Shown piece after piece: positions 8,569-16,445 of a DNA stretch of 64,000 nucleotides. The DNA is taken from NCBI GenBank assembly GCA_963728765.1, contig CAVSKX010000005.1, positions 1 through 64,000 on the forward strand. Direction: 5' to 3'. Every line of letters begins with the position of its first letter. The first letter of the stretch is position 1. The notes beneath the pieces are model-generated. The model saw only the letters and a program-made list of their open reading frames with translations, was not told the DNA's origin and ran no database searches. Made by a program: the position numbers and the translations under genes. The stretch comes from AC-32 sp963728765 (GTDB lineage: Bacteria > Actinomycetota > Thermoleophilia > Gaiellales > Gaiellaceae).

Positions 8569-8766
8569 TCAACTGTTGCGCGACCGCCGGATCGCAGCGG
8601 CGATCTTCCGCACACGGCGCTGGACAAGCGTTCTCAGCGGCGGTTCCGTGGCGTAGTAGCCCTCTGGCGGATCGCCGGGGTTCACGTTCTGTTGTCTCGC
8701 CGGTCGATAGTGGGCGTCCGGACCGATCGGTGTTCCCCCCGGCGGAGGTGGCACTGACGTCCCCAT
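8569..8766 (-). CDS. Possible small proline-rich basic protein
   Basis: A candidate of 65 residues in an otherwise empty 357-base gap (8461-8817). The N-terminus is proline- and glycine-rich (MGTSVPPPPGG), the centre contains NVNPGDPPEGYYATEPP, and the last 20 residues are strongly basic. The amino-acid mix is more protein-like than the overlapping frames, but no good ribosome site precedes the ATG and no family is recognised. It may simply be a chance frame. Confidence 0.3.
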   Translation of the reverse strand: MGTSVPPPPGGTPIGPDAHYRPARQQNVNPGDPPEGYYATEPPLRTLVQRRVRKIAAAIRRSRNS

Positions 8767-8817
8767 CGCCGAACCATGCGCCTGCTCGAGAGACTCGCCG
8801 AGGGCGGCCACCGCGTC

Positions 8818-9117
8818 TCAGCTGTCGTCGAGCTTGAGGAGTCGAAGGAGCTCGCCGACGTCGTGACCCCCCTGGGCGGGGTGGCGCATGGCGACGTCGG
8901 TGTTGACGCGGTAGTGGTTGCGACGGCCGACGCGTTTGCTTTCGACGTAGCCGGATTCGACCAGGTCGGCGACGATGCGTTGTGCAGCGCGCTCTGTGAT
9001 GCCGACCATCTGGGCGATGTCACGGAAGCGGACGTCAGGGTCGCGCTGGATGCAGAGCAGTACCTGGGTGTGGTTCGAGAGGAACCGCCAGGTCTTGTCT
9101 CCGTTAGGACTTGACAT
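8818..9117 (-). CDS. Winged-helix transcriptional regulator
   Basis: A protein of about 99 residues. The ATG at 9117 is preferred over the one at 9126 because it starts the compact domain. A winged helix-turn-helix fills residues 10-70: NHTQVLLCIQRD, then FRDIAQMVGITERAAQRIV as the recognition region, and a wing with SGYVESKRVGRRNHYRVN. This resembles small MarR/ArsR-like regulators that bind DNA as dimers. It has no ligand domain and no metal-site cysteines of the ArsR kind. It is divergent from the gene at 9193 across a short AT-rich spacer, and its start codon overlaps that gene's -35 box. It therefore probably controls that promoter and its own. Confidence 0.8.
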   Translation of the reverse strand: MSSPNGDKTWRFLSNHTQVLLCIQRDPDVRFRDIAQMVGITERAAQRIVADLVESGYVESKRVGRRNHYRVNTDVAMRHPAQGGHDVGELLRLLKLDDS

Positions 9118-9138
9118 ACGACACAAATAACGTATATT
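9111..9138 (+). promoter_or_regulatory. Sigma70-type promoter of the 9193 gene
   Basis: A consensus TTGACA at 9111-9116, a 16-base spacer and TATATT at 9133-9138 lie about 55 bases before the start at 9193. The block is strikingly AT-rich for this genome. The imperfect dyad AATAACGTATATT (9126-9138) overlaps the -10 box and may be an operator for the divergent winged-helix regulator. Confidence 0.65.
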
Positions 9139-9192
9139 GAATTTCGTTAAAAACGTGACGCGTTACGACAACCGCGACTTCAGGAGCGTATC

Positions 9193-9402
9193 ATGAGCGA
9201 GCTGCTGGGAGAGGTGAATCGCAGCATCCGGGACCTCGCGGCCACGGTCGACCCGCATGACTCGTCGACCTGGGAGTTCGTCTGTGAGTGCGGCGAGGAG
9301 GGCTGCGTCGAGCGCTTCGGTCTTCCGCTCGCCCGTTACGACGAGCTCAAGCACACCGGCGTTGCCCTCCTTGCGCCTGGCCATCCGCTACGGCGTTCCT
9401 AG
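9193..9402 (+). CDS. Small cysteine-motif protein
   Basis: A 69-residue protein with AGGAG upstream of its ATG. It contains W-E-F-V-C-E-C-G-E-E-G-C followed by ERFGLPLARYDEL and a C-terminal LAPGHP. Short proteins with this C-x-C-x4-C arrangement are frequent in actinobacteria and probably bind a metal, but their function is not established. It has its own strong promoter (9111-9138) opposite a winged-helix regulator, so expression is likely controlled. It is convergent with the next minus-strand gene, with only 10 bases between the stops. Confidence 0.7.
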   Translation: MSELLGEVNRSIRDLAATVDPHDSSTWEFVCECGEEGCVERFGLPLARYDELKHTGVALLAPGHPLRRS

Positions 9403-9412
9403 GGCGCGGGCG

Positions 9413-9607
9413 CTAGCTCTGGACGGCGTAGTCCGCCGAACCGCTGGGGTAGTGATCGCGATGGAAGAAGACCGTCAGCCCGGGTAGTTGCTGGTGCGCC
9501 GGGCCGATCCCGACGACTTCGATCAGCTCGATCGCTCGCACGATGTCCGGGTCTGCCGGGTCGACCTTCTCGCGGCACAACTCACAGATGCAGAAGGTGT
9601 CGATCAT
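9413..9607 (-). CDS. Small hypothetical protein with N-terminal cysteines
   Basis: A 64-residue protein. The N-terminus carries cysteines in FCICELCREK, then DPADPDIVRAIELIEVVGIG and a C-terminal hydrophobic strand LTVFFHRDHY. The residue mix and the ordered helix/strand pattern look genuine. The cysteine cluster (C6, C8, C11) could hold a metal. No function is recognised. The ribosome site is weak. Confidence 0.5.
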   Translation of the reverse strand: MIDTFCICELCREKVDPADPDIVRAIELIEVVGIGPAHQQLPGLTVFFHRDHYPSGSADYAVQS

Positions 9608-9693
9608 GAGCCCAAGCTAGCTTTCACTTCGGATGTAGAGCACGCCGCGCCACAGCTCAGGGAGCCGGTCCTCGCCTTCTTGGCGAACGTCGG

Positions 9694-9864
9694 CTAGGAG
9701 TCGGCTGACAACCCGCGGGCGTCCAGGTCGTCGGGCTCCTGCGGAATGGGGAGCGCGACTGCCCCGGAGAGCACCGGCCGAGGCGGGACGTTCCTGACCA
9801 GCGCCGGATGGCCGTCTCCGCCGATCCTGAAGAAGCGCTTGATCCGAGTCCAGATCCTGGTCAT
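9694..9864 (-). CDS. Very small hypothetical protein
   Basis: A 56-codon frame from ATG 9864 to the TAG at 9694, starting MTRIWTRIKRFFRIGGDGH and ending with a PIPQEPDDLDARGL segment. It lies in the same direction as, and between, the genes at 9413 and 9893, so it could be part of a small operon. There is no clear Shine-Dalgarno. It is kept as a candidate because the composition is balanced. Confidence 0.4.
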   Translation of the reverse strand: MTRIWTRIKRFFRIGGDGHPALVRNVPPRPVLSGAVALPIPQEPDDLDARGLSADS

Positions 9865-9892
9865 GCCGACAGAGTAGACACGACCTGTCTGC

Positions 9893-10336
9893 TCAGACAG
9901 TGCCGCTGCGCTGGACCGGCGCGAGCTTGGCTACGCCCCAGGCCTTGTTGCACTTCTCGCAGAACACCGTCACCGCTGCTCCAAGCACTCGGGCGTCGGC
10001 GTGTGAGAGCGAGTACGACTGCGTGCCCCACGCCCGCTGCAGCGGCATCCGCCGCGAGCCCACGTGAACGTAGAGCTCGGGCGCGCGTTGGGTGGTGAAG
10101 TCGCGGCTGAGGCGGAGCGTGATGTGGCCGGACGCGTCGCGGACGATCGCGGCGCTGCCCTTCGTGCCCCACGAGACCGTCTTGAACTCGCCGCGCGCCA
10201 ACACTCCCGGTGGGCCGTCGCCGAGCGAGCTCCTGGACTCGCCCCGGCTGAAGGCGAGACCGAGGGCGGCACCGGTAATCGCCCCGGCGGCCAGGAGCGC
10301 CGCGGCGACGCCTCGGAATCGAAGCCGACCGCTCAC
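9893..10336 (-). CDS. Membrane-anchored DM13-like domain protein
   Basis: A protein of about 147 residues. The GTG at 10336 is chosen because a basic stretch and one membrane helix (about residues 9-30) follow directly. The exported domain has the beta pattern of DM13 electron-transfer-like domains: G-E-F-K-T-V-S-W-G-T-K-G-S-A, then HITLRLSRDF, APELYVHV and a late cysteine pair FCEKC near the C-terminus. DM13 domains are thought to take part in redox at the cell surface, and whether this one binds a cofactor is unknown. The gene is divergent from the MshEN-domain gene at 10410. Confidence 0.65.
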   Translation of the reverse strand: MSGRLRFRGVAAALLAAGAITGAALGLAFSRGESRSSLGDGPPGVLARGEFKTVSWGTKGSAAIVRDASGHITLRLSRDFTTQRAPELYVHVGSRRMPLQRAWGTQSYSLSHADARVLGAAVTVFCEKCNKAWGVAKLAPVQRSGTV

Positions 10337-10409
10337 CCGTCCACAGCATACGCCTCTCGTGGAATCATGGTCTTCAGCCGATACAGAGTCCGTGGAGCCT
10401 GCGGAGAGC

Positions 10410-11094
10410 ATGTGGCGGCCCCTGGGTGAGCTGCTCCTCGAGAAGGGTCTCGTCAGTCCTGACGAGCTGGAGCTTGCTCTGACCGAACAGGCCGAGAGCG
10501 GCCGGCTGCTGGGCGCGATCCTCGTCGAACGCGGCTATGTCTCCGGCCCGGCCCTCGCCGTCGCGCTGGCCGAGCAGTACGGCGTCGAGCTGCCGACCGA
10601 ACAGGGGTTCGGCACGGGGCTCTGGGCGGAGATCGACCGGCGTCACCGCGCCGGTCGCGGCCAGAACGAGGAGCTCGAGCAGGACGAGGAACCCGGGCGA
10701 GACGAGGAGCCTCGGCCCCAGGGCAACGTCGTCAAGCTGGAGCCGGTGGCCGCGCCTCGCGTCGAGGTCGTCCCCGATCCCGAGCCCGACCCGGACCCCG
10801 AGCTAGAGCGGCTCGAGGCCGAGAACTACCGCCTGCTGGACGAGCTCGCGCGGCTGCGCGGCGAGTTCGCCAGGCTGACGGTTGCCGAGGCGCCGAAGCA
10901 GGCCTCCGCGCACCTGCTGTTCGTGCCGACGGCGGAGCGCTACCTGCTTGCTCGAGCGCGAAGGCGCGCCGCCCGCCCGCGGCGAGGAGCTCCAGGTGTT
11001 CGAGGTCGAAGGCAGGTTCAGCGTCACGAAGGTCGCCCGCGCGCCCTACCCGGGCGAGCTACGGCCCTGCGCCTACCTGCTGCGCCTGGCCTGA
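10410..11094 (+). pseudogene. MshEN-domain protein gene with a frameshift
   Basis: From ATG 10410 (GGAG upstream) the first 70 residues match the MshEN/GspE N-terminal fold (PLGELLLEKGLVSPDEL ... LLGAILVERGYVS). Acidic and proline-rich linkers follow, then a coiled coil near residues 132-155. After FVPTAERYLL the frame turns to arginine-rich nonsense, while the +1 frame continues with LEREGAPPARGEELQVFE through to AYLLRLA and a TGA at 11094. One extra base, probably G10950, explains this. The product may be inactivated or the shift may be a sequencing error. MshEN domains usually sit on type II/IV secretion ATPases or bind cyclic-di-GMP, but no ATPase is adjacent here. Confidence 0.7.
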
Positions 11095-11111
11095 CCGGGA
11101 AGCCTCGGCGG

Positions 11112-11831
11112 CTACGCAGGCGGCTGGATCACGATCACGTTCTGCGACGTGCCGAGGTACTTGAAGCGCTTGTCGCCGGTGAGGTCGTTCACGGTCCTGA
11201 GCTCGGCAGGGCGGACCTGCCCGGGCAGCGGCGGTTGCGCCTGAGGCAGCGTCCGGCGTAGCGGGTGCTCGAGCGTGCTCTCGAGGTCGCCCCGCTGGAA
11301 GAAGAGCGTCGAGGTCAGCCGGTCCTCGTTCGGCCCGGGCGGGAAGAAGATCAGCACGTTCTTGATCGGGTGGGCGTACTCGAGGGTGTACATCGCCAGC
11401 TCGAGCGCTTCGCGCCGCAGGACGGTGCCCCGTGCGACCGTCGCACTCCCCTCGCCGATCTTGCACGACTTCGCCCCTCCGCAGAGGAGGAAGACGGCCG
11501 TGTCGTCGACGCTGTACTGGGCGTCCGGCGTCCGTACATCGTCGGCCTTCACCACGACGACGCCCTGGAAGTTGGAGCTGTTCTGGGTCTGGATCGCCAC
11601 GAGCTGGTTGCCGCTCGGAAGCTTGTATCCGCGTCCGACGTGGGTCGCGATCTCCGTCATCCGGTCGCTGGTGCCGGAAGCGGTCGGCTTCCAGCTCGAC
11701 CAGGGCAGCGGCGGCGCCGGTGGATCGCGCTGCAGCAGGACGAGGAACGAGCCCACGCCGATTCCCACGACCGCACCGAGGACGAGGTACGCCGTCGCGA
11801 AGCGGCCTCGAGTGCCTAGACCGCGGGCCAT
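11112..11831 (-). CDS. Membrane-anchored partner of the FtsH-like protease
   Basis: A 239-residue protein with one N-terminal helix (about residues 12-34) and an external or periplasmic domain of about 200 residues containing two cysteines (C117 and C122, in CGGAKSC). The sequence is regular and well coded but belongs to no family I recognise. Its ATG at 11831 lies inside the 3' end of the FtsH-like gene, a 16-base overlap on the same strand, so the two are almost certainly translated together. That suggests an adaptor, modulator or substrate of the protease. It ends convergently 17 bases from the MshEN gene. Confidence 0.65.
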   Translation of the reverse strand: MARGLGTRGRFATAYLVLGAVVGIGVGSFLVLLQRDPPAPPLPWSSWKPTASGTSDRMTEIATHVGRGYKLPSGNQLVAIQTQNSSNFQGVVVVKADDVRTPDAQYSVDDTAVFLLCGGAKSCKIGEGSATVARGTVLRREALELAMYTLEYAHPIKNVLIFFPPGPNEDRLTSTLFFQRGDLESTLEHPLRRTLPQAQPPLPGQVRPAELRTVNDLTGDKRFKYLGTSQNVIVIQPPA

Positions 11832-14227
11832 GCCTCAGCCTTCGCCAGGTCGATCGTCGGGATCTGCAGCTTCGCGTTGTCGAGAATCTCGACGAGCTCG
11901 TCGCCGAAGAGCTCCTTCTTCTCGATCAGCGCCTCCGCGATCTGCTCGACCGCCTCCTGGTTGTGCGAGATCAGCGCGTAGGCCGTGACGTAGGCCTGGC
12001 CGAGGAGCTGCGCCGCAAGTGCGCGCTTGCTCGGGTCGTTGAGCACGCCGGAGACGGGGTCGTGCTCGAGGAGCGAGCCCCCCGTGCGGTTCATGATCTG
12101 GAGCCCGATCTGCTCGAAGCGCTTCATGACTTCGTCGCGCTTCGTCTCGGCCGCCTTCGTCATCCTCGCCACATTCCCGTTGCTGCGGCCGTTGAGCTCC
12201 GGCGCCTCGGGGGCCATGCCGCAGGCCCCGACCATCCACGCGGCGCGACCCGTCGCGCTCTGGACGTCGCCGCCGACGCCGGTCGAGTTCTGGCCGTAGA
12301 ACACCCGCTCCGCGGCCATCGCCCCGAGTGCCCAGATGAGCTGCGCCTGCTCGTCGGAACGCCACGAGCTGAAGCGCTCCTCCTTCTCGCGTGCCTGATG
12401 GTGGCCGAGCGCCGCGCCGCGGCGGCGGATCGAGAGCCGCGTCGACTCGGTGCCTTCCATGTAGACGTGCGCGGCTGCGGCGTGTCCGGCTTCGTGGATC
12501 GCGACGGCGCGCGTCTCGTCGGGGACGTAGTCGGTCCCGATGGCGGTCCCGGACTCCACGGTGGTCATCGCCTCGACGATGTCGTCCCAGCTGAATGCGA
12601 GCCGCTGGTCGTGGTGGGCGATCGTCAGCGCCATCGAGCAGACCTGCTCGATCATCGCCGGCGAGTAGCCGTTCGTGACGCGGGCGAGCTCGTCGCGCCG
12701 CTTGTCGGTGTCGAGGTCCTCGTCGTGCGAGACCTTCGCCAGGTAGAGGTCGAAGATGTCGAGGCGGTCGGCCTTCGTCGGGGTGCGGAACCAGACGTGG
12801 CGGCCCATGCGGCCCGGGCGGGTGAGCGCCGGGTCGAGCATCTCCATCGGGACGTTGGTCGCGCCGATGAAATAGATCTGGCTGCTCGAGGGCTTCACGT
12901 GCGGCATCCGCAGCGAGACGCGGCCGACGCGGCGCGGGACGATGTAGATGGCGTCGAGCACCTTGTTGACGGTGCTCGTCATCATGCGCGCGAAGAACGG
13001 TGGGTTGTCGATCCCGTCCATCACGACGAGGAGCTGGTTGAGGGCGAGCTGGCCCCCGCCGCCGAACATCCCGGGGAACGCCTGGTTCACGATCCGGCCG
13101 AGGAACGGCGTCTGCACGGCGGCCGACGGCTGCCGCTCGGCGAAGATCCGCTCGCGCCAGGCGCGGGACTCGAGCACGAGGTCCTCGCTCGAGTTGAGCG
13201 CGCCGTTCGGGCCGAAGAAGCAGAGGTCGTGGAAGCTCTGAGGCCGCGGCGACATCACCGGCGAGGCGCCGCCGAGCGACTGGCGCCGCATGCCGACCGC
13301 GTCGATCTCGTCGATGAAGACGATGCACTGGCCGCCCCACTTGCGGGCGAGCTTCTTCGCCTTTCGCGCGAGCCAGCGGACGATCACCACGTCCATGCCC
13401 ATGAAGGTCTGGGCAAACCCGGAGCCGGGCATTGTCACGATCGGCGAGTTGAAGCCGGTGGCGATCCCCTTGGCCAGCATCGTCTTGCCCGTCCCCGGCG
13501 CGCCGAGAAAGAGCAGGCCCCGTTCGCGCCGGCCGCCGGCCTCCTCGAAGGCCTCGCCGGACTGCCAGAGGTTGACGACGCGCCGCACCTCCTCTTTCGC
13601 CTCGGCCTGGCCGCGGACGTCGGGGAGCTTTACGCCCCAGCTCGCGTCCCCCGGCTCGAAGCCGCGGATCTGGCTGACCCCCATCGCCATCATCGGCCCG
13701 AAGAAGAGGAGGAAGTTGGCCACGAAGAAGAGCGGCAGGATCGCAACCTGCGACCAGAACGTGGGGGAGGAGAGAACGTTCCACGCCCCCGAGGCCAGGT
13801 CGGTGGCCGTTCCCCAGAGGGTCGTGCTGTCGGCGCCATGCGTCAGCACCTTGAAGAGGTAGATCAGGAAGACGAACACGAACAGCAAGAAGAGGAGCCG
13901 GAACCAGAAGTGCCAGAACGACACTCGCCGGCGCGCGACGATGTCTTCTTCTCGCAGACGGTCGTTGTCGATGCCGAACAGGCTCGGCCACCGGATGAAG
14001 CGCTGGAAAATCAGGTCGAGCAGGCCACGGAAGGCGGCCACGGAGAGGATCGTGAGCACGAGCGACCAGCCGACGCTCAGCTCTTGGATCTTGTGCAGCC
14101 AGACGAAGAGCGCGGGGCTGGTGAGAACCGCAACTCCGGTCGCGGCGCGGCGAAGCGCCCGCCACTGGTCGCTCAGCTCGCGGGATTGCTCCGTTGACAG
14201 CCTGCTGATGACGGGGCCCGCGCTCAT
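11816..14227 (-). CDS. FtsH-like membrane AAA+ zinc protease
   Basis: An 803-residue protein, longer than the usual 600-700 of FtsH. Four hydrophobic segments lie near 32-50, 52-74, 108-129 and 161-183. The AAA+ module follows: Walker A GAPGTGKT near residue 240, Walker B IVFIDEIDAVG and the second-region-of-homology segment ATNVPMEMLDPALTRPGR. The peptidase has HEAGH near residue 576, supplying two zinc histidines and the catalytic glutamate. Between Walker B and LNQLLVVMDGID there is an insert of roughly 80 residues, and another of about 35 before the ATN motif. It should degrade membrane or misfolded proteins at the inner membrane. It forms an operon with the gene at 11112 and is divergent from an M48 peptidase. 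Confidence 0.85.
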   Translation of the reverse strand: MSAGPVISRLSTEQSRELSDQWRALRRAATGVAVLTSPALFVWLHKIQELSVGWSLVLTILSVAAFRGLLDLIFQRFIRWPSLFGIDNDRLREEDIVARRRVSFWHFWFRLLFLLFVFVFLIYLFKVLTHGADSTTLWGTATDLASGAWNVLSSPTFWSQVAILPLFFVANFLLFFGPMMAMGVSQIRGFEPGDASWGVKLPDVRGQAEAKEEVRRVVNLWQSGEAFEEAGGRRERGLLFLGAPGTGKTMLAKGIATGFNSPIVTMPGSGFAQTFMGMDVVIVRWLARKAKKLARKWGGQCIVFIDEIDAVGMRRQSLGGASPVMSPRPQSFHDLCFFGPNGALNSSEDLVLESRAWRERIFAERQPSAAVQTPFLGRIVNQAFPGMFGGGGQLALNQLLVVMDGIDNPPFFARMMTSTVNKVLDAIYIVPRRVGRVSLRMPHVKPSSSQIYFIGATNVPMEMLDPALTRPGRMGRHVWFRTPTKADRLDIFDLYLAKVSHDEDLDTDKRRDELARVTNGYSPAMIEQVCSMALTIAHHDQRLAFSWDDIVEAMTTVESGTAIGTDYVPDETRAVAIHEAGHAAAAHVYMEGTESTRLSIRRRGAALGHHQAREKEERFSSWRSDEQAQLIWALGAMAAERVFYGQNSTGVGGDVQSATGRAAWMVGACGMAPEAPELNGRSNGNVARMTKAAETKRDEVMKRFEQIGLQIMNRTGGSLLEHDPVSGVLNDPSKRALAAQLLGQAYVTAYALISHNQEAVEQIAEALIEKKELFGDELVEILDNAKLQIPTIDLAKAEAWPAV

Positions 14228-14266
14228 CTAGGCAGTGTAGTTGCCACTAAGCTCAGGTACTTCGAC

Positions 14267-15385
14267 GTGAACGGCGCGGATTCGTTTGCAGCAGAGGAAA
14301 TCGAGCGGGCGCGGAAGTACCACAGGCCGCTGTACGTCGCGCTCTTCGTCGACTGGGGTCTGCAGCTGGGCTTGCTCGCCGCGATCGTGTTCGGCCCGCC
14401 CGGCGACTGGCTCTGGGGCGCGACCGGCGGGCCGTGGTGGGCGCGGACGCTCGAGCTCACGGCGCTCGTCCTCGGCACGCTGGCGCTCGTGCGGCTGCCG
14501 CTCACCGCGTGGCGCGGCTGGGCGCGGGAGCGCCGATGGGGGTTCTCGACGCAGACGTTCCGGGCGTGGCTCTGGGATGTGGTGAAGGGGCTCGTGCTCG
14601 GGGCGGTGTTGACGGGGATCGCCCTGACGGCGCTGGTGTGGACTGCGCGGACGTGGCCTGTCTGGTGGCCGGCGGTTGCCGCTCCCGGAGCTGCCGTCTT
14701 GACGCTGGTGCTGACCCTGTTCGCGCCCTTGCTCTTCGAGCGGCTCTTCAACCGTTTCTGGCCGCTTCCCGACGAGGAGCTCGCACGGGAGCTGCGCGAG
14801 CTCTCCGAGCGCGCTCGCGTGCCGGTGCGGACGATGCTCGTGACGGACGCGAGCCGGCGCACGACGAAGCACAACGCGTACGTCTCCGGCCTCGGGCCGA
14901 CTCGGCGGCTCGTCCTCTTCGACACGCTGCTGGAGGACGCGCCGCGTGGCGAGCTGCGGGGGGTGGTGGCGCACGAGCTCGGCCACCGGCGGTTCCAGCA
15001 CGTCGCCCAGGGGACGGCGCTGGCGATGCTGGGTGCTGCCGCCGGGGTTCTCGTGCTGTGGCTCGTCTTCGAGTGGGACGGCCTCGTGTCGGCGGCCGGG
15101 GCCACCGGGCCGGGCGACCCGCGTGCGGTGCCGCTCGTGATGCTCGTGCTCTGGGTGCTGGAGATCGCGGCGCTGCCCTTCGAGACGTGGCTCTCGCGCC
15201 GCTGGGAGCGTCAGGCCGACCGGTTCGCGCTCGAGCTGACGCACGACGGCGCCGCCCTGGAGGGCATGCATCGGCGGCTGGCGCTGGCGAACCTCGCCGA
15301 CCTCGACCCGCCGCGCCTGCTCTACGTGCTGCTCTTCACCCATCCGACCCCGCCGGAACGCATCGCGGCGACCCGGCCCGCCTAA
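14267..15385 (+). CDS. M48-family membrane zinc metallopeptidase
   Basis: A 372-residue integral membrane protease of the Ste24/HtpX clan. Helices lie near residues 22-42, 61-80, 105-125 and 134-155. The zinc motif H236-E237-L-G-H240 follows the conserved hydrophobic run RGVVAHELGH, and the third ligand is expected in the later WERQADRFALE segment. The SGLGPTRRLVLFDTLLE block before the motif is typical of CaaX-protease-type M48 enzymes. It probably cleaves membrane or misfolded proteins. It starts with GTG only 39 bases from the divergent FtsH-like gene, so the two quality-control proteases may share a regulatory region. Confidence 0.88.
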   Translation: MNGADSFAAEEIERARKYHRPLYVALFVDWGLQLGLLAAIVFGPPGDWLWGATGGPWWARTLELTALVLGTLALVRLPLTAWRGWARERRWGFSTQTFRAWLWDVVKGLVLGAVLTGIALTALVWTARTWPVWWPAVAAPGAAVLTLVLTLFAPLLFERLFNRFWPLPDEELARELRELSERARVPVRTMLVTDASRRTTKHNAYVSGLGPTRRLVLFDTLLEDAPRGELRGVVAHELGHRRFQHVAQGTALAMLGAAAGVLVLWLVFEWDGLVSAAGATGPGDPRAVPLVMLVLWVLEIAALPFETWLSRRWERQADRFALELTHDGAALEGMHRRLALANLADLDPPRLLYVLLFTHPTPPERIAATRPA

Positions 15386-15387
15386 CC

Positions 15388-15512
15388 CGGTGTCAGACAC
15401 GCACCCGAAAGAGTGACGGGTTCGTCACGAGGGTGTGACGTTCCCTGGAAATTGGGCGTTGCCGCCTGCCGCCACGGTGTCAGGCATCGTGACGGAAGGC
15501 ATCGTGACGGAA
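15388..15512. repeat. Repeat-rich spacer: CGGTGTCAGRCA pair, hairpin, 15-bp tandem
   Basis: Two direct copies of CGGTGTCAGRCA (15388-15399 and 15475-15486) bracket a perfect hairpin GTGACG-GGTT-CGTCAC (15413-15428). The second copy runs into an exact tandem duplication of GGCATCGTGACGGAA (15483-15497 and 15498-15512). GGTGTCAG-type repeats recur in many GC-rich genomes and are often tied to small transposon-like or REP elements. No transposase is present. Confidence 0.6.
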
Positions 15513-15544
15513 CTCGCGCGCAGCCCGTTGGCGAGAATGCAGGC

Positions 15545-16435
15545 ATGAGCCACGCGCACGCCCACACCTCCGCTCGCCGCCCGCTCGCGATCGCGCTCGC
15601 GTTGATCCTCGGGCTGATGGCCGGCGAGATCGTGTTCGGCATCGTCGCCGGCTCGCTGGCGCTGCTCGCGGACGCGGGGCACATGCTCACCGACGCGGCG
15701 GCGCTGGCGCTCGCGCTCGGGGCCGCCACGGTCGCGCACCGACCCGCGCGGGGGCGCTGGACGTTCGGCTACCGCCGCCTCGAGATCCTTGCCGCGCACG
15801 TGAACGGGATGACGCTGGTGGCCGTCGGCGTCGTGATCGTCTACACGGCGATCCGGCGCCTGATCGACCCGCCGGACGTGCGGGGCGGGATCGTGCTCGT
15901 CGTCGCGCTCGTGGGCATCGCTGTCAACCTCGTCGCAGCCGGGCTCCTCCACCGGCCGAGCCGCGACAGCCTGAACGTCCGCGGCGCGTTCCTGCACGTC
16001 ACCACCGACCTGGCGGCCTTCGTGGGCACGGCTGCCGCGGGCGCGATCGTACTGTCCACCGGCTGGAACCGGGCCGACCCGGTTGCGAGCCTCCTCGTGG
16101 CCGTCCTCATCTTCTGGTCGGCCGTCTTGCTCCTGCTGGACTCGTCGCGGATCCTGCTCGAGCTCGCTCCGGAGGAGCCGCACGAGATCGCCGACGCGAT
16201 GCTGGCGGTTCCGCACGTGGCCGACGTGCACGACCTCCACGTCTGGACGGTGAGCAGCGGCTTCCCGTCGGTCTCGGCGCACGTGCTCGTCGACCAGGGC
16301 GCCGACTGCCACGCGATCCGGCTCGAGCTCGCGAACCTGCTGCGCGACCGCTTCGACCTCGCCCATTCGACGCTGCAGGTCGAGCACGTGCCCGCGCACG
16401 TGACCGAGGGTGGCCTTCCCTTGATCCGGCGTTAG
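15545..16435 (+). CDS. Cation diffusion facilitator (zinc exporter type)
   Basis: A 296-residue CDF transporter with six membrane helices in residues 12-205 and a cytoplasmic C-terminal domain. The transport site is visible: D43/H46/D50 in LLADAGHMLTD on helix 2 and H151/D155 in HVTTD on helix 5. That H-x3-D/H-x3-D pattern is typical of zinc-specific members such as CzcD/ZitB. A short histidine-containing N-terminus (MSHAHAHT) may collect metal. The C-terminal domain has the expected HDLHVWTVSSG motif. It exports divalent metal using proton exchange. It is followed 10 bases later by an SDR gene on the same strand. Confidence 0.92.
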   Translation: MSHAHAHTSARRPLAIALALILGLMAGEIVFGIVAGSLALLADAGHMLTDAAALALALGAATVAHRPARGRWTFGYRRLEILAAHVNGMTLVAVGVVIVYTAIRRLIDPPDVRGGIVLVVALVGIAVNLVAAGLLHRPSRDSLNVRGAFLHVTTDLAAFVGTAAAGAIVLSTGWNRADPVASLLVAVLIFWSAVLLLLDSSRILLELAPEEPHEIADAMLAVPHVADVHDLHVWTVSSGFPSVSAHVLVDQGADCHAIRLELANLLRDRFDLAHSTLQVEHVPAHVTEGGLPLIRR

Positions 16436-16445
16436 AGTCCCCGCG

